NCBI RefSeq assembly: GCF_018614075.1
Contig: NZ_JAGGOZ010000091.1
Span: forward strand, 1 to 44,667
Direction: 5' to 3'
Source: Streptomyces sp. ISL-94
Lineage (GTDB): Bacteria > Actinomycetota > Actinomycetes > Streptomycetales > Streptomycetaceae
Length of the DNA: 44,667 nt
Made by a program: the position numbers and the translations under genes. The first letter of the stretch is position 1. Each line of letters opens with the position of its first letter. Shown here one piece after another: positions 1 to 8,887 of this stretch. The notes under the pieces are model-generated. The model had not been told where the DNA came from and made no database searches. It was given only the letters and a program-made list of their open reading frames with translations.

Positions 1-788
1 CCATTTGCCGGTCGGTCTTAGTCCTTCTTCTCTGGGACGACCGCCTGGATGCGGCGTTTGTGCAGGTGGGCGCGGTTGCCGCGGGACGAGTACGCCTTGT
101 CCCCGGCGACCGCGTCCGGCCGGGTGCGGGGGCGGCCGACGAGCCCGCGTACCCCTACCTTCTCCAGGACGGGGATGAACTGCGGGCTGTCCGCTGCCTG
201 GCCCGTGGTCAGGATGAACGCCGGCGGCGGCACTTGCGGTCGGCGGCGAGGTGGACCTTGCTGGTCTGCCCGCCCCTGGAGCGTCCCAGGAGGGCGGCCT
301 TCAGCCGGAGTTTCTGCCGACGCCGGATGCGTCTTCGTTCTTCCCGCGCGGGATCGCTTTCGGCCTCCTGCCCGCTTTGTTCGTCGCAGCTGCCCCTTTG
401 ACCTGGCTTTCTCTGCCTCGGCGGCGGCTTCCTCCAGGGCGGTGAGGACATCCTCGTCCAGGTGCATCCCGGCAGCGTCGTGGTGGGCCCGTGCGGTGGT
501 GGAGTCGATGCCGACCAGGGACAGATCAACCTCGCCCCGCTTCGCGGCTTCTGCGGTCAGGCCCTCCAGCAGGGCCTCGAAGACGCCTGCGTGACGCCAC
601 TGCCGGAAGCGGTTATGAACGGTCGACCAGGCGCCGAGCTCCGTCGGCATCTACCGCCACTGCCCGCCCGTCTTGAACCGCCAGATCACGCCCTCGAACT
701 GCTGCCGCAGTCGTTCGGGGTACGGGCCGTACTCGCCGATCGGCGGGTACGGCTCGATGAACTCCCACTCCGGATCAATCAGTTGCAC
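1..788 (-). pseudogene. decayed IS5-family transposase (cut by window edge)
   Basis: Reading leftwards from about 788, the conceptual protein resembles IS5-family transposases of actinomycetes. It has an N-terminal DNA-binding part, then the block GIDSTTARAHHDAAGM, then DAVAGDKAYSSRGNRAHLHK. It cannot be functional. A TAG at 651-653 interrupts the N-terminal part just before the methionine at 650. The middle part (about 400-210) continues in a different frame, where LKAALLGRSRGG is found, before returning to the first frame, so there are two frameshifts. A TAA at 18-20 replaces a likely Gln codon. The C-terminal third would lie outside the window. It sits directly downstream of the last gene of the minus-strand NRPS operon and marks the left edge of the cluster. 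Confidence 0.85.
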
Positions 789-851
789 TCGCGTCACACA
801 AGAAGATCTACCGGTCCAAGACCCGCCGCGGGGCCAAATCCGGCAAGTTGA

Positions 852-3527
852 TCACGACTCGATACGCGCCCTAGCGCCGCCGCCGACCACAGACTCGCTC
901 ACGACGAGCGCCAGCTTCGCCGCGGTCCGCTGCTCCATCATGTCGCGGGGGGAAAGGTCGAGCCCGTGACCGCGAACCCTGGAAACCACCTTGATCGACA
1001 TGATGCTCTCTCCTCCGAGGGCGAAGAAGTCGTCGTCGACCCCCACCAACGGTAGGTCGAGAACCTCCGCGAACACCGTGCAGAGGATCTGCTCCACGGG
1101 AGTACGCGGGGCGCGATAGGTGCTGTCGAGCGATCCGGGATCGGGGAGGGCCGATCGGTCGAGTTTCCCGTTCGGGGTCATCGGCAATCGATCGAGCTTC
1201 ACGTACAGCGGCGGCACCATGAATTCCGGCAGGTGCCGGCCCAGGAACTGCCGCAGCTCGCCGCGCCACGCGTCGCGCCGGTCGCCGCCGTTCGCCGTCT
1301 CGTCCGCATACGGCTCGCCCACGGGGTCGGAACCGACCACATATGCAACCAACTGCCTGCTACCCACCGACCCGGCGACATCGCGCACCACGACCACAGC
1401 GTGAGCTACCGCGGGATGCCGCATGAGAGCCGATTCGATCTCGCCCAACTCGATCCGATACCCGCGGACCTTCTCCTGCGTGTCCACGCGACCGACGAAT
1501 TCGAGATCTCCTCCGGCGTTCCAACGGACCAGGTCTCCCGTACGATACATCCGCTCGCCCGGTGCTCCGAACGGACAGGCGACGAAACGGCTCGCCGTCA
1601 TGGCGGGACGCCCCAGATAGCCCCGGGCCAGACCTGCTCCCGCCACGTACAACTCGCCGACGACGCCGACGGGAACCGGCTGGATTCGCTCGTCCAGAAC
1701 GTACACGCGACTGTTCTGTATCGGAAGACCGATAGACGGCGGGCGGCCGTCGGCCAGATGCGCGCACATGGTCGGCATGACCGTGGTCTCCGTCGGACCG
1801 TACGCATTGGCCATCTGCCGATGTGGAGCCCAAGCGGTGACCAGCTCCGGCGAGATCGGTTCACCCGCGACGATGAGACAGGAGACGCTCGGCAGCGAGC
1901 CGAGCGGCAGCGCCGCGAGCACGGAAGGCGTCAGCAGGACGTGAGTGACCGCGGCCGCACTGATCGTATCGACCAACGGCTGTCCGGGTTCGAGCCGTTC
2001 CTGCGTGTCGACGACGAAGGTGGCCCCGGAGAACAGTGCCATGCACATTTCCCATATCGACGAATCGAAACTCGGCGAGTTGAACTGCAGCACTCTGGAC
2101 TCCGGCGTGACGCTCAGCCGCTCGATTTGCGCCGCCAGCAGGCTGGCCAGTCCCCGATGAGTGACCGCCACTCCCTTGGGTGTACCGGTCGATCCCGACG
2201 TGTAGATGAGGTAAGCGGTGTGTGCCATCGTCAGTGGCACCAGCCGATCGGTGTCCGTCACAGCGGTCGTCGCAGAGTGCGTTAGCGCGGTGATCAGCGC
2301 AGGGTCATCCAGCCGCAGGACGGGCGTCGACCGACCAGCCCCGTGTGCGGCCGTCGCGGATTCGCCGATGATGACGTGCGCACCCGAATCCTTCAGCATG
2401 AAGTCGATGCGCTCCGCCGGATACGCGGGGTCCACGGGCATGTAGACGCCGCCCGCCTTCGCGACCGCCAGCGCCGCCGTCCAGAGGTCGGGAGAGCGCG
2501 TCACCATCACGGCGACGACCACTTCGGTGCGCACACCATGGTCGATCAGGAGACGGGCCAGCCGGTTGGACCGGGCGTCGAGATCGCGATAGCTGATCGT
2601 CTCGTCGCGGAACACGATGGCGGGGGCATCCGGACTCGCCATGACACGTCGTCCGAAGAGTTCGGGAATCGTGCCGGGGTTCACCTGCGCGCGCGTCTGA
2701 TTCACAAGATCGAGCACCTGATGCCGCTCGGCCGGGTCGATGACGTCGACGGAGTTCACGGCCACGGTCGGATCGCCGGCCGCGATCGTGGCCGCGCGCA
2801 CGAGACACCGCACCAGCCGACGCGCGGTGTCGGCGTCGAACACGTCCGTGGCGTAGACGATGTCCACGCGCAGGCTCGCTCCGTCACGGGGCGAGACGAC
2901 GATCCGCGCGTCGAACGGCGCGGTCCCCGGCCGCTGCGGAGCGGGTCCCGCCGAACGGCCGCCGCGACCGTCGGCCACACCGTGCCAATCGAACCCCACC
3001 TGTGTCAGCGGGTGATGGGCCGTCGGTGGATCGACGACCAGAACTGAGACCACGTCGTCCAGCGCCATACCCCGGTGCTGTCGGGCCGCCTGGGATCGGT
3101 CGTGCACCGCGCGGAGCAACTCCCCGAACGAGATGTCGCCGGGCATATCGGCGCGCAGTATCCAGCGGTCATCGCTCGATCCGCCTCTCATGCCCGAAAA
3201 CGCTTCGGCGCCGCCCACATTCCGTGCGCCGATCGTCACCGTCGTCTGCCCGGTGAGGCGCCGAAGTGTCATCGCCCATGCGGACAGCAGGACGACCGCC
3301 GGGGAGACCCCCTGCGCAGCGGCCAGCGCCTCGACTCGACCCCCAACGTCGGCGGTGAGTTCCACGCCGACGACCCCGACGTCGAGGCTCCGATGTGGCG
3401 GGCGCGGTCGATTCATCGGCAAGGGCAGGGGCTGAGGCACGTCGGCCAACTCCTTCGCCCAGTAGACGGCGTGCCCGGCAGACCCCTGCTTCGGCGGCAC
3501 GGGCCCCCGTGCCTCACTGGTGCTCAC
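852..3527 (-). CDS. NRPS: C-domain C-lobe, adenylation, PCP
   Basis: This is an 891-aa synthetase. Residues 1-270 match only the C-terminal lobe of a condensation domain; the N-lobe carrying HHxxxDG is absent, and the upstream DNA is a different gene. Residues about 285-795 are an adenylation domain, with A3 at about 440-452 (YTSGSTGTPKG), AYGPTETT at about 575, YRTGDL at about 661 and the A10 lysine at 788. Residues 804-880 are a PCP whose phosphopantetheine serine is in LGGES (Ser841). Aligning to GrsA by eye, the specificity residues read DSWLIAAVMK. This suggests a hydrophobic residue, but I recognise no exact code. The start is GTG with a distant GAAGGG. It is the last gene of the minus operon, and its chain has no terminal TE. 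Confidence 0.93.
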   Translation of the reverse strand: MSTSEARGPVPPKQGSAGHAVYWAKELADVPQPLPLPMNRPRPPHRSLDVGVVGVELTADVGGRVEALAAAQGVSPAVVLLSAWAMTLRRLTGQTTVTIGARNVGGAEAFSGMRGGSSDDRWILRADMPGDISFGELLRAVHDRSQAARQHRGMALDDVVSVLVVDPPTAHHPLTQVGFDWHGVADGRGGRSAGPAPQRPGTAPFDARIVVSPRDGASLRVDIVYATDVFDADTARRLVRCLVRAATIAAGDPTVAVNSVDVIDPAERHQVLDLVNQTRAQVNPGTIPELFGRRVMASPDAPAIVFRDETISYRDLDARSNRLARLLIDHGVRTEVVVAVMVTRSPDLWTAALAVAKAGGVYMPVDPAYPAERIDFMLKDSGAHVIIGESATAAHGAGRSTPVLRLDDPALITALTHSATTAVTDTDRLVPLTMAHTAYLIYTSGSTGTPKGVAVTHRGLASLLAAQIERLSVTPESRVLQFNSPSFDSSIWEMCMALFSGATFVVDTQERLEPGQPLVDTISAAAVTHVLLTPSVLAALPLGSLPSVSCLIVAGEPISPELVTAWAPHRQMANAYGPTETTVMPTMCAHLADGRPPSIGLPIQNSRVYVLDERIQPVPVGVVGELYVAGAGLARGYLGRPAMTASRFVACPFGAPGERMYRTGDLVRWNAGGDLEFVGRVDTQEKVRGYRIELGEIESALMRHPAVAHAVVVVRDVAGSVGSRQLVAYVVGSDPVGEPYADETANGGDRRDAWRGELRQFLGRHLPEFMVPPLYVKLDRLPMTPNGKLDRSALPDPGSLDSTYRAPRTPVEQILCTVFAEVLDLPLVGVDDDFFALGGESIMSIKVVSRVRGHGLDLSPRDMMEQRTAAKLALVVSESVVGGGARARIES

Positions 3528-3592
3528 GACAAAACCAACCCTTCACGCCGCGGCCGCTCCTCGGGCGCGGCCGACTGAGAGGCCACCGGTGG

Positions 3593-4969
3593 TCAGACTT
3601 CACGTCGCGGAGGGCGCGTGAAGGACGGCCTCTGGGAGAAGTAGTTCAGCCGCTCCTGAACATCACGGAAGTTCGCTTGCGTCACTTCGCCGGTGATCGA
3701 GAGGAGTAGCTGGTCCGACGACTTCGGGCCGTCCAGATAGCCGTCGAGAGGTCCTGCGACCGCTGCGGGACGATCTCGTGTCTTCGGGCACGTCGGGTCC
3801 GCGGACGCCGCATTGTCCCGCATCTTCTGCACGGTCCTGACCGCGTCGGGCGCCCCGGTCAAGGACTTCGTCTGCGTCCCGCCGAGATTGTTCCGCGGAA
3901 GGTGCAGGTGCATGTCTCGCCACGAGAAGATGAAGACGCGCAGATCGGCGACGTGACGCCTCAGCCGGGCAACGCCGCTCCCGTCGGGGGCGGTGTCCTC
4001 CAGGGCCATGACCTGCTGCGCGAATTGTTCATACAGATCTGTGAACAGGTGGAATCGCATGGCGACGGAATGGCTGCCACTCGTCATCCCCAGATTCTCG
4101 CGGATCTGGTGGTAATCGAACGTGCTCAGATTGTCCACGATCGGCGGCAACGACGCCTCGATCGCGGGATACAACGACGCGGCGCCGTCAAGCAGTTCGA
4201 GCGCGCGCGCGTGATCCCCGTCGCGCAGCTCCTTGGTCGCCAATTCGAGCCGATCGTTGATCTCCCTGACCAAGAGCTCGGGAATCTGATGCAATGCGCG
4301 GAACTGCGTGAAGTAGGTGTCGCCGACCAGACGATGTTCATCAACGGCATGACGCAGATGGGAGGAGGCGAGCGCTGCCTCCAGCGCCTCTGCGGGCTGG
4401 GGGTGAACCGCGCGAGCCAGATTCGTGGCCCACACGCGCGCGTCGTGATTCACGACGCGCACGCAGTGAAGAATCGTATACGCGCTGTCGGTGAACGATG
4501 CCTCGGAGATGACGGTCCTGGCGTCCAACTCCCCCCGGTCGACGAGCTCGACCAAGGAGCCGTCGAACAACTCGAGCGCCCTCGTGAACTCGGCGAACGC
4601 AGGCGTGTCCTGGAGTGGCCATCGCGGCGCGGTCGCCGGCCAGTCGCTGCTGATGCGCAAGGCGTCGCCGCTCAACCGCACCAGCAGCCGATGGAAGCTC
4701 CGGGTCCACAGCAGCTTGATCGCACACGCATCGACATCACCCGATGCCAGATCTGCGCTGGCGCGCGTGAGGAGATCGGCCACGTTGTACATGGCGATCT
4801 CCGATGACTGATAGAGCCCGATGAGCAACGCCTCGGGTGTGGAGCCCGGTACCGTCATGCTCAAACGAGCCGCCTCGATGGCGCCGATGCTATGCAATTC
4901 GTAATAATTCTCCGCTATGACGCCGCGGTCATTCTTGATCATGTCTGACTCCACCAGATCACCTGACAT
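3593..4969 (-). CDS. tryptophan-dioxygenase/PrnB-superfamily heme oxygenase-like protein
   Basis: The 458-aa protein looks like the helical heme superfamily that contains tryptophan 2,3-dioxygenase and the pyrrolnitrin enzyme PrnB (DUF1864 group). Visible signatures are FRALHQIPELL (about 224-234), RENLGMTSGSHS (about 290-301) and, near residue 350, WRDMHLHLPRNNLGG followed by TKSLTGAPDAVRTVQKMRD. In the family the arginine/histidine-rich stretch of the last block carries the proximal heme ligand. It is longer than PrnB (about 360 aa), with extra N- and C-terminal segments. The start ATG has GAGGAGG seven bases upstream. It lies between mbtH and the A-PCP gene of one operon. I infer oxidation of an indole or other aromatic amino acid, free or carrier-bound; the substrate is not shown by the sequence. 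Confidence 0.62.
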   Translation of the reverse strand: MSGDLVESDMIKNDRGVIAENYYELHSIGAIEAARLSMTVPGSTPEALLIGLYQSSEIAMYNVADLLTRASADLASGDVDACAIKLLWTRSFHRLLVRLSGDALRISSDWPATAPRWPLQDTPAFAEFTRALELFDGSLVELVDRGELDARTVISEASFTDSAYTILHCVRVVNHDARVWATNLARAVHPQPAEALEAALASSHLRHAVDEHRLVGDTYFTQFRALHQIPELLVREINDRLELATKELRDGDHARALELLDGAASLYPAIEASLPPIVDNLSTFDYHQIRENLGMTSGSHSVAMRFHLFTDLYEQFAQQVMALEDTAPDGSGVARLRRHVADLRVFIFSWRDMHLHLPRNNLGGTQTKSLTGAPDAVRTVQKMRDNAASADPTCPKTRDRPAAVAGPLDGYLDGPKSSDQLLLSITGEVTQANFRDVQERLNYFSQRPSFTRPPRREV

Positions 4970-5050
4970 CTGAAATCCTCCTCATAGACGACGAACTGCA
5001 ACGCACGAGAAGACCGCACTTCGCAGGGTTGAGAGCTGTCTGACGGCACG

Positions 5051-5281
5051 TCATGCTAGGCGCGCCAGCGCCTCGTCCGCGATATCGCGAAGCGACTGCG
5101 GCCTCATATCCGTCCACTCGCGCTCGATGAAAGCGAGGCACGGTTCCCTCCTATCCGACCCGAAGACGAGCTTCCATCCCGTCGGCTTGTCGGCGAAGGC
5201 CGGCCATAGTGAGTACTGCCCCTCATTGTTGACCAGGACGAGGAATTGCGCCTCGTTATCTTCGAACGGATTGCTGCTCAT
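5051..5281 (-). CDS. MbtH-family NRPS chaperone (first copy)
   Basis: This 76-aa protein has the MbtH signature throughout: NPFEDNEAQFLVLVNNEGQY, SLWPAFADKPTGW, CLAFIEREWTDMRPQSL. MbtH proteins bind adenylation domains and are often needed for their folding or activity. The ATG starts 3 nt after the TAG of the preceding hydrolase gene, so the two are probably translationally linked. It lies two genes upstream of the half-C-A-PCP synthetase, which is a natural client. It is a canonical member with the NPF N-terminus, unlike the second copy at 12418-12627. Confidence 0.97.
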   Translation of the reverse strand: MSSNPFEDNEAQFLVLVNNEGQYSLWPAFADKPTGWKLVFGSDRREPCLAFIEREWTDMRPQSLRDIADEALARLA

Positions 5282-5284
5282 CGT

Positions 5285-6091
5285 CTACCCCCTACCATCG
5301 CTGATCCTCTCGGCCAAGAACGACAGAACGGCCGCTTTCGCACCTGGATCGAGCACCAAGCCGTCTCGATCCGTCGAGATCTCGACGACTTCCTCCGAGC
5401 GGCTTCCCAGCCAATCCGCTACCGGATGCGACTTCGAAATCAATTGGAGTACATCCCCACCCCAATGAGGCCACTGAGCATTATGAGCGGCAATCAGATA
5501 GACCAGCCAGTCGGAGAACCAATCAGCGAAGATTTCGACATCCCTGGCGATGCCGGGGACCCCTCCGTCGGGGCGCTGTTGCGCACCGATCGACGTCATC
5601 GAGTCGTGGATCTCCTGGGCGATCTCGCGAGGCTGAGCGAGCAGTTCGTCATCGGAGAGTGCCCGCGTCACATCGTCGGCGACGTCGGCGCCCACCATCT
5701 GAGCGATACGTCGCAGGGCTATCTCCCATTGCTCTCGGATCGCCTCGCCCGTCGACGGCTCACCGTCCAGGACCACGAGGGGCACGTCGTAGTGAGGTGA
5801 CGAAAGCCTCGCCGCCACTTCCTGCGCGATCGACCCGGCCATGCAGTAGGTGACGACCGCCGCCACCTCGGAGCCCGCGTAGGTGTGCGGTTCGATGAGC
5901 GCGGACGCGTAGCCTGCGGCGTCGAAAGCGCGGACGTAGGGCGGTCGCAGGATCTCGACCACCCGGAACCCGTGGTCCTCCAAGCGAAGCGCGGTCAACG
6001 GCGGCTCGGACCTCAAGCCCACGTAGTCGACGACGAGGATGGTCCGTCGAGCGGTGAGCGTGCGTTCCTGATCGTCGTGCATCGACGTCAC
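5285..6091 (-). CDS. thioesterase-like alpha/beta hydrolase with Cys at the nucleophile elbow
   Basis: The 268-aa protein has the general layout of NRPS/PKS thioesterases: a hydrophobic strand near residue 17 (TILVVDYVG), an elbow-like segment at about 79-87, a helical lid, and a C-terminal histidine region (HWGGDVLQLISKSH). At the nucleophile position the sequence reads TYCMAGS instead of GHSxG, so Cys83 would be the nucleophile. I chose the GTG at 6091 because it overlaps the TGA of the preceding PCP-C gene in a GTGA quartet; ATG 6082 is the alternative. No other TE is encoded in the minus operon, so this could release or cyclise the product. The family assignment rests on weak similarity, and a non-hydrolytic role is possible. 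Confidence 0.55.
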   Translation of the reverse strand: MTSMHDDQERTLTARRTILVVDYVGLRSEPPLTALRLEDHGFRVVEILRPPYVRAFDAAGYASALIEPHTYAGSEVAAVVTYCMAGSIAQEVAARLSSPHYDVPLVVLDGEPSTGEAIREQWEIALRRIAQMVGADVADDVTRALSDDELLAQPREIAQEIHDSMTSIGAQQRPDGGVPGIARDVEIFADWFSDWLVYLIAAHNAQWPHWGGDVLQLISKSHPVADWLGSRSEEVVEISTDRDGLVLDPGAKAAVLSFLAERISDGRG

Positions 6092-7632
6092 CGAGGGCCC
6101 TTCGCGTCGCTGACGAGCCGGGTCAACGCAGTGATGTAGGCACTCGTCATCGCCTCTAGGTCCTCGTTCGTCCACCAGTGAGCGCTGGCCGAGCCTTCCA
6201 CCCGCATCGCACCGCGGCTTGCCTCGTGAACGACTTCGATCAGGAGGGGCAGACTCGTCGCGTCCACAATGCGTGATTCATCGATCCAGACCTCCGGGCG
6301 CTTCTCGAACTCGACGTAATTAAAGGCGCCGTCAAAAAGCGCATGCCCGGCCATTTCCCTGATCTTCAGATACGGGAAGTTCCCGAAGGTGGTGATCTGG
6401 CGTTCGGCCTCGAAGACCCGCCGCACCAGTTCCGCACCCGTGGCGTTTACACGGCAGTGCAGCGGAAGCAGGTTCAGGAAGAGTCCCACCATCCGCTCCG
6501 TCCCGAGCACGGGTGGGCGCCCGTTGATGACCACCCCCGTCGACGGGGCATCCAAACCATGGACCTCACCCCACGCCACGAGGTGGGCGGCCAGTGCGAA
6601 GCTCTTGACGGGAAGTCCCGTATGCGCCGCGGCGCGCACGAGGTCGGTTACAACCTCAGAGTCGACGTCAGCATGAGTACGCACCGTTGCGCCGCCGACG
6701 GGCCGCGGGCGTGCCCGGGGCAGGGACTCGGCATAGGCCGACCAGAACTTTTGGGCATCGGGCGAGGTCAGGGCCTCCCGCTCGCGTCGGACCAGCTCAT
6801 CCATGCCGGCCACGGCGGGCGGCAGATCCGGGACCGCTCCCCGCAGTATCGACGCATAGCTGGACATGAGCTCCGAGGCGAACACCGTCTCGCTCCAGCC
6901 ATCCATGATGGCGTGGTGGAATCCGTAAGTGAGCCAGAACGAGCTGTCATCCGGCACTGAGACGCAGACTCGGAGAAGCGGCGCTGTGGTCAACGCGAAT
7001 TCCTGGCCGGCGCACGCGACGTCATCGTTGAGATCCACTTCGTGCTGGCCGGTCCGTGCGTCGTGCACGTGGACGGGGATCGTCGTCGACGCCTCCGTTA
7101 CACGCATCACCTCGTCGTAGTCGGTCAGATTGAATCCGGTCCGCAAAGTTTCGTGCCGGGCCGTGAGGATGTCGAGCGCGGAGCGCAGAGCGGTCTCATC
7201 AAACGGAAGCCGGACGCGATGGGACACCACGTCCAGGTACACAGCGCCCGGCCGCAGTTCGGACTCGAAGAGGAGGCCCTGCTGCAATAGGCTGGCCGGA
7301 CCGATCTGCGGTCCCTCCACCACCGGCTCGGCCGCAATGCCCGGTGCCGAGAAGGCCGAATCTCCGTCGGGTGCATCCTCGACTGCTGACACCACCTGGC
7401 TGAGCTCCCTGATCGTCGGGCTTTCGAGCATGCCGACGAGGGTGACGACGATCCCGTGCGACTCAGCACCGACGACGGCTCTAACTGCGAGCATGGAGTT
7501 ACCGCCCAGAGCGAAAAAGTTGTCGTCGAGCCCGATAGACTCCGTCTCGAGAACGTCCGCCCATACCTGAGACAGGACACGCTGAATGTCCGTCAAACTG
7601 AGGTCGAGGGCGCCATTGGATTCAGGGTTCAT
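6088..7632 (-). CDS. NRPS PCP-C didomain protein
   Basis: The 514-aa protein carries a PCP at about residues 10-85 with the phosphopantetheine site LGGNS (Ser46), followed by a complete condensation domain at about 110-505. The C domain retains HHAIMDG at about 239-245 and a downstream FNYVEF-type segment. There is no adenylation domain, so the PCP must be charged in trans. I prefer ATG 7632 over ATG 7638 because GAAGG then sits six bases upstream; for 7638 it abuts the start codon. The gene follows a P450 by 12 nt and overlaps the thioesterase-like gene by 4 nt. The natural arrangement is that the PCP-bound acyl or aminoacyl unit is condensed with an amine on another chain, such as the half-C-A-PCP protein. 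Confidence 0.93.
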   Translation of the reverse strand: MNPESNGALDLSLTDIQRVLSQVWADVLETESIGLDDNFFALGGNSMLAVRAVVGAESHGIVVTLVGMLESPTIRELSQVVSAVEDAPDGDSAFSAPGIAAEPVVEGPQIGPASLLQQGLLFESELRPGAVYLDVVSHRVRLPFDETALRSALDILTARHETLRTGFNLTDYDEVMRVTEASTTIPVHVHDARTGQHEVDLNDDVACAGQEFALTTAPLLRVCVSVPDDSSFWLTYGFHHAIMDGWSETVFASELMSSYASILRGAVPDLPPAVAGMDELVRREREALTSPDAQKFWSAYAESLPRARPRPVGGATVRTHADVDSEVVTDLVRAAAHTGLPVKSFALAAHLVAWGEVHGLDAPSTGVVINGRPPVLGTERMVGLFLNLLPLHCRVNATGAELVRRVFEAERQITTFGNFPYLKIREMAGHALFDGAFNYVEFEKRPEVWIDESRIVDATSLPLLIEVVHEASRGAMRVEGSASAHWWTNEDLEAMTSAYITALTRLVSDAKGPR

Positions 7633-7644
7633 ATCCATCCTTCG

Positions 7645-8859
7645 TCACTGCATCCGCAAGGGAAGCTTCGAATACCCACTCAGCAGGTTCGAGTAAATGG
7701 GGAGCGGTTCGCCGGCCAGTTCCAGCTCGCGCACTTCCTCTCGCATCGTCCGCAGCAGGGCCGCCACCTCGATCTTCGCCAGATAGGCGCCGATACAGAA
7801 GTGCGGACCGTGGGACAACGTCACGTGGCGGTTGGGCGCCCGCGTCACGTCAAAGCTCGCGGGATCGCTGAACTCGGCCTCATCGAAATTAGCTGATGAA
7901 AGCCAGGCGATGATGAGGTCGCCTTCAGCGATCTCACGTGCACCCAGCGTCACCGACGCGCTGGCCGTGCGTCCCACGTGCATGACCGGTGTGCTCCACC
8001 TGAGCACTTCGTTGACTCCCGCGTCGATGGGCGTCCCTGACTTCAACAGCGTCCATTGATCGGGACGACGGACGAGCTCCAGAACCCCACTGATCATCGC
8101 GAGTCGCGTCGTCTCATCTCCTCCGAGGATCAGGCTGTAGCAGTTGTAGATGATCTCCTCAGCCCGCAGATTCTGGCCGTCGATGGTCCCGTCGATAAGC
8201 ACATCCATCAGCGGAGACCTTGAGGACGACGGCTGACGAGAGCACTCGGCGACGAAGCGGGTGAAGTAGAGCAGGATTTCACTCTTGGAACGCATGGTTT
8301 CCTCGGCCGTGTGCTCCTCGGTATCCGAGCTAAGGGCCGAACTCGCGTGGCGCAGAATAAACGCCCGGTCCGATGCTGGAATGCCGAAGAGATCACAGAT
8401 GGCCATGAGCGGGATATGAGCCGCCACGTCATGCGCAAACTCGCACGACCCGTCGGCGACCGCGCGACGGATCAGGTCGCGGGTGTTGGCCCGGACACGG
8501 TCGGCCGTGTGACTCAACGCCTGGGGCGTGAGGGCCCTCCAAAGCAGCTTGCGAATCGCGGCATGGCGCGGACCGTCCGAGACCGCGAGCATCTGCTGGG
8601 CCGCCGTATCACCACCCGCGAGCAGCGTGTTCAGCACGTTACCCCGGCCGGACACGAAAACATCGGCCGATCTGCACACCTGCACGACATCGGTGTATCT
8701 GGTCACGTTCCAGAATCCCGGAACGCCATCGCGGGCGGGCTGCCACGCCACCGGGTCATGCCTCCGGAGCTGGCGAAGGTGATCGTGCGCGGCTGTACCC
8801 GCGTGGAATGCGGGATCGGCGAGGTACGGTGTCGACTCTACGGGCGTGGTGAAGGTCAT
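7645..8859 (-). CDS. cytochrome P450
   Basis: This 404-aa soluble bacterial P450 has an I-helix motif LGGDETT (about 245-251), an ExxR motif EVLR (284-287) and a heme-binding loop SHGPHFCIGAY with the cysteine ligand at about 355. The I-helix carries GGDETT rather than AGxDTT; the acid/Thr pair is present, so it should be a monooxygenase. It lies between the ATP-grasp ligase gene (28-nt gap) and the PCP-C gene (12-nt gap) in one operon. Hydroxylation or another oxidation of a PCP-bound amino acid is a reasonable inference. Substrate and redox partners are unknown, and no ferredoxin is encoded nearby. Confidence 0.96.
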   Translation of the reverse strand: MTFTTPVESTPYLADPAFHAGTAAHDHLRQLRRHDPVAWQPARDGVPGFWNVTRYTDVVQVCRSADVFVSGRGNVLNTLLAGGDTAAQQMLAVSDGPRHAAIRKLLWRALTPQALSHTADRVRANTRDLIRRAVADGSCEFAHDVAAHIPLMAICDLFGIPASDRAFILRHASSALSSDTEEHTAEETMRSKSEILLYFTRFVAECSRQPSSSRSPLMDVLIDGTIDGQNLRAEEIIYNCYSLILGGDETTRLAMISGVLELVRRPDQWTLLKSGTPIDAGVNEVLRWSTPVMHVGRTASASVTLGAREIAEGDLIIAWLSSANFDEAEFSDPASFDVTRAPNRHVTLSHGPHFCIGAYLAKIEVAALLRTMREEVRELELAGEPLPIYSNLLSGYSKLPLRMQ

Positions 8860-8887
8860 GTCGCTCCCGCCATATCTGCATGGCTAT

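Noticed and set aside
802..873. Plus-strand tail ending KTRRGAKSGKLITTRYAP and stop
   Set aside because: It could be the 3' end of a gene interrupted by the IS, but it is only about 24 codons, overlaps the NRPS end and has no family match.
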